Assembly (NCBI GenBank): GCA_018896315.1
Contig: JAHIMV010000142.1
Location: 1 to 5,559 of the forward strand
Direction: 5' to 3'
Source of the DNA: Patescibacteria group bacterium
Lineage (GTDB): Bacteria; Patescibacteriota; Patescibacteriia; UBA2591; UBA6264
DNA: 5,559 nt
The notes beneath the pieces were generated by a model, which was not told where the DNA came from, ran no database searches, and worked only from the letters and a program-made list of their open reading frames with translations. Below, piece after piece: positions 4,415-5,559 of the stretch (position 1 is the first letter of the stretch; each line of letters opens with the position of its first letter). Position numbers and translations under genes: made by a program.

Positions 4415-5083
4415 ATGAATCTGGAATTTAAATACAATCTTAAAAAAGATGCAGAGAATTTTATAGCTGTTGCTAAACTAAAAAAAATTAAAAAAACTTC
4501 TTCTTTTTTAAAAGAGAAGAGGTTTTTTATATATAAATTATATTTTGAAAAATATAATCGGGATTTTAATAAAGATAAATTAATAGATTTTATAAAAAAT
4601 TATATAAATGAGAATAAAATAGATGTTAATCAAGAAATAAAAAGAATAAAAAGCAAATGGTTTCCCATAAATAGAATTTTTTTAGAAAGAGCTGAAGAAA
4701 TTTTTAAAACAAAATTGCCTCAAAAACAAATAACAGCTTATTTAACAGTTAGTGATATTTGTGGATATAACATAAATGATTGTTATTTTTTTATCACTTT
4801 AGAGAGTCAGCATTCTAATTTAACAATCATGCATGAATTATGGCACTTTTATACATGGGAGGCATACGGAAAAGAATTTAAAAAGAAAAATCTTATTTCA
4901 AAAGAACAGTATTATGACATAAAAGAATCTTTAACAGAAATATTAAATATAGAATTTAAAGACTTATTGGGGAACATAAAAGATAAGGGTTATTTATCTC
5001 ATCAAGAGATTAGAAAAAGAGTCAGAAAATATTGGTCTAAAAAAAAAGACATTCAAAAAGTAGTAGAAAATTTATTAAAGTAA
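4415..5083 (+). CDS. Putative cytosolic HExxH metallopeptidase-like protein (222 aa)
   Basis: I do not recognise a named family. The key feature is IMHELWHFYTW at 138-148, with H140-E141-x-x-H144 forming a zinc-binding HExxH. Downstream, E171 or E175 in IKESLTEILNIE could be the third, gluzincin-type ligand. Before it, residues 104-134 alternate hydrophobic and polar stretches, as the beta-strand preceding the HExxH helix does in gluzincins. The first 100 residues are lysine-rich and mostly helical. There is no signal peptide or membrane segment, so it should act in the cytosol. Codons are strongly AT-biased. It has its own extended -10 promoter and is followed by a repeat element, so it appears to be a single-gene unit. 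It may be a protease, or a fold with the motif used otherwise. Whether it is linked to the toxin-antitoxin array is unknown. Confidence 0.75.
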   Translation: MNLEFKYNLKKDAENFIAVAKLKKIKKTSSFLKEKRFFIYKLYFEKYNRDFNKDKLIDFIKNYINENKIDVNQEIKRIKSKWFPINRIFLERAEEIFKTKLPQKQITAYLTVSDICGYNINDCYFFITLESQHSNLTIMHELWHFYTWEAYGKEFKKKNLISKEQYYDIKESLTEILNIEFKDLLGNIKDKGYLSHQEIRKRVRKYWSKKKDIQKVVENLLK

Positions 5084-5130
5084 AAAGTAAATATTTTCCA
5101 TTTTCCTGCCTTTTTTGGGAATGCGGGAAT

Positions 5131-5251
5131 GGGGACTGTCCACAGCAATATAAAAACAAAAAAGTAATAAAAATTTACTTTTTGAAAAATTCGCTCTGGA
5201 ATCCGCTCTAAAACAGGGTTTGCAGAAGGGAGTGAGCTGGGGTCAGACCCC
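5131..5251 (+). repeat. Interspersed repeat, copy D, with both end palindromes
   Basis: The left end is GGGGACTGTCC (5131-5141). The right end is the perfect palindrome GGGGTCAGACCCC (5239-5251). In between are an AT-rich hairpin (AAAAAGTAA at 5159-5167 with TTACTTTTT at 5175-5183) and a block GAAAAATTCGCTCT to GGGTTTGC that aligns with copies E and C. It gives the clearest view of the element's likely limits, about 120 bp. It lies after the metallopeptidase gene and carries no open reading frame of note. Confidence 0.65.
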
Positions 5252-5293
5252 ACTGACACTACGGTAAGATTATATATGAGTTGATGCGCGGTA

Positions 5294-5322
5294 TTGACAA
5301 AGGGGTAAAAATGTGCTTTAAT
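5294..5322 (+). promoter_or_regulatory. Strong sigma70-type promoter for the secreted protein
   Basis: The -35 is a perfect TTGACA (5294-5299). After a 17-bp spacer comes TTTAAT (5317-5322) with an upstream TGC giving an extended -10. Transcription would start near 5329, at the edge of the ACTAACTA/TAGTTAGT dyad, leaving a leader of about 90 nt. Confidence 0.75.
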
Positions 5323-5328
5323 GTATAT

Positions 5329-5370
5329 ACTAACTAATATATATAGTTAGTCTAATATATAGTTAGTCTA
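5329..5370 (+). promoter_or_regulatory. Operator-like dyad plus 16-bp tandem repeat at the start site
   Basis: ACTAACTA (5329-5336) and TAGTTAGT (5344-5351) are perfect inverted half-sites 7 bp apart, placed at the predicted transcription start. A 16-bp unit is repeated at 5339-5354 and 5355-5370, which supplies a third half-site TAGTTAGT at 5360-5367. The layout suits a dimeric repressor with an additional site, or a structured leader. The regulator is not encoded in the window. Confidence 0.5.
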
Positions 5371-5376
5371 AGTGGT

Positions 5377-5414
5377 TCTTTACAATAAAGTAAAGACAAA
5401 ACAAAACAAGGAGG
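5377..5414 (+). promoter_or_regulatory. Leader hairpin and perfect Shine-Dalgarno
   Basis: TCTTTAC (5377-5383) pairs with GTAAAGA (5390-5396) across a 6-nt loop. AGGAGG follows at 5409-5414, 5 nt before the ATG at 5420, leaving the ribosome site single-stranded. No other gene in the window has so strong a site. Confidence 0.7.
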
Positions 5415-5419
5415 AAATC

Positions 5420-5559
5420 ATGAAAGCGATATATTTTATCAGTATCTTAACTGTATTGTTTATTTTTGCTGAAATTGCTGCTGGTCAGGCATGGGAAAAA
5501 ACTTATCCTGAACTGGGAATTTCTTCAGCAAGAGGAGTTTGTCAAACTAGAAACGAAGG
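5420..5559 (+). CDS. Secreted protein, N-terminus only (3' truncated), possible WEKTY-type beta-propeller
   Basis: Only 46 codons are visible before the window ends. The start is MKAIYFISILTVLFIFAEIA, a classical signal peptide with K2, a hydrophobic core and small residues near AAGQA. Cleavage after A24 would leave WEKTYPELGISSARGVCQTR and a few more residues. W-x-K-T-Y, then a gap and V-x-Q-T-x-(D/N)-(G/E), resembles the repeat 'WqKTYGGsxxDxaxSVqqTsDGGYIvaG' of secreted beta-propeller-like proteins from Bacteroidetes and candidate phyla. With only one partial unit this is a suggestion. The codons are less AT-biased than those of the upstream gene. With a strong promoter, an operator-like dyad and a strong ribosome site, it is probably highly expressed under control and exported. 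Confidence 0.75.
   Translation, partial: MKAIYFISILTVLFIFAEIAAGQAWEKTYPELGISSARGVCQTRNE

Noticed and set aside
5053..5259. Minus-strand open frame of 68 codons
   Set aside because: Covers repeat D and the antisense of the metallopeptidase end; no recognisable protein features.

Overview
The window is AT-rich bacterial DNA with short intergenic gaps and many small genes on the minus strand. It carries a HEPN/MNT gene array, a GT-C type membrane glycosyltransferase and many GC-rich palindromes that stand out from the AT-rich background. This would suit an uncultivated, low-GC groundwater or sediment lineage such as Patescibacteria/CPR or a similar candidate phylum. No taxonomic marker is present, so the assignment is only an impression.

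Left part (1-1563): the last 43 codons of a plus-strand gene, probably a GT4-type glycosyltransferase, converge on and overlap by 26 bp a minus-strand gene for a 484-residue polytopic GT-C-like glycosyltransferase. This looks like the edge of a glycan or lipid-glycosylation locus.

Middle part (1564-4152): a regular array read on the minus strand as repeat, HEPN gene, MNT gene, three times over. Module 3 is repeat C, HEPN3 and MNT3. Module 2 is repeat B, a HEPN remnant and MNT2. Module 1 is repeat E, a three-way-junction palindrome, HEPN1 and MNT1. Repeat A closes the array. In the two intact modules the HEPN gene comes first and overlaps the MNT start by 19-28 bp, the usual layout of HEPN/MNT toxin-antitoxin pairs. 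In module 2 the HEPN gene is cut to 27 codons, which leaves an orphan nucleotidyltransferase. The repeats are a single family of about 70-116 bp, all in one orientation, each ending in a GGGG(N5)CCCC palindrome. No transposase is encoded here.

Right part (4153-5559): a plus-strand gene with an extended -10 promoter encodes a 222-residue, probably cytosolic HELWH metallopeptidase-like protein. It is followed by a fifth repeat (D). Then comes a strong promoter with an operator-like dyad, a leader hairpin and a perfect AGGAGG site. These lead into a secreted protein cut by the window edge, whose mature start resembles the WEKTYG-type repeats of secreted beta-propeller proteins. Its strong Shine-Dalgarno site contrasts with the weak or absent ones of the other genes.

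The most notable content is the repeat-punctuated HEPN/MNT cassette array, with a decayed module, a mosaic HEPN paralogue pair and a fully base-paired three-way junction between modules.
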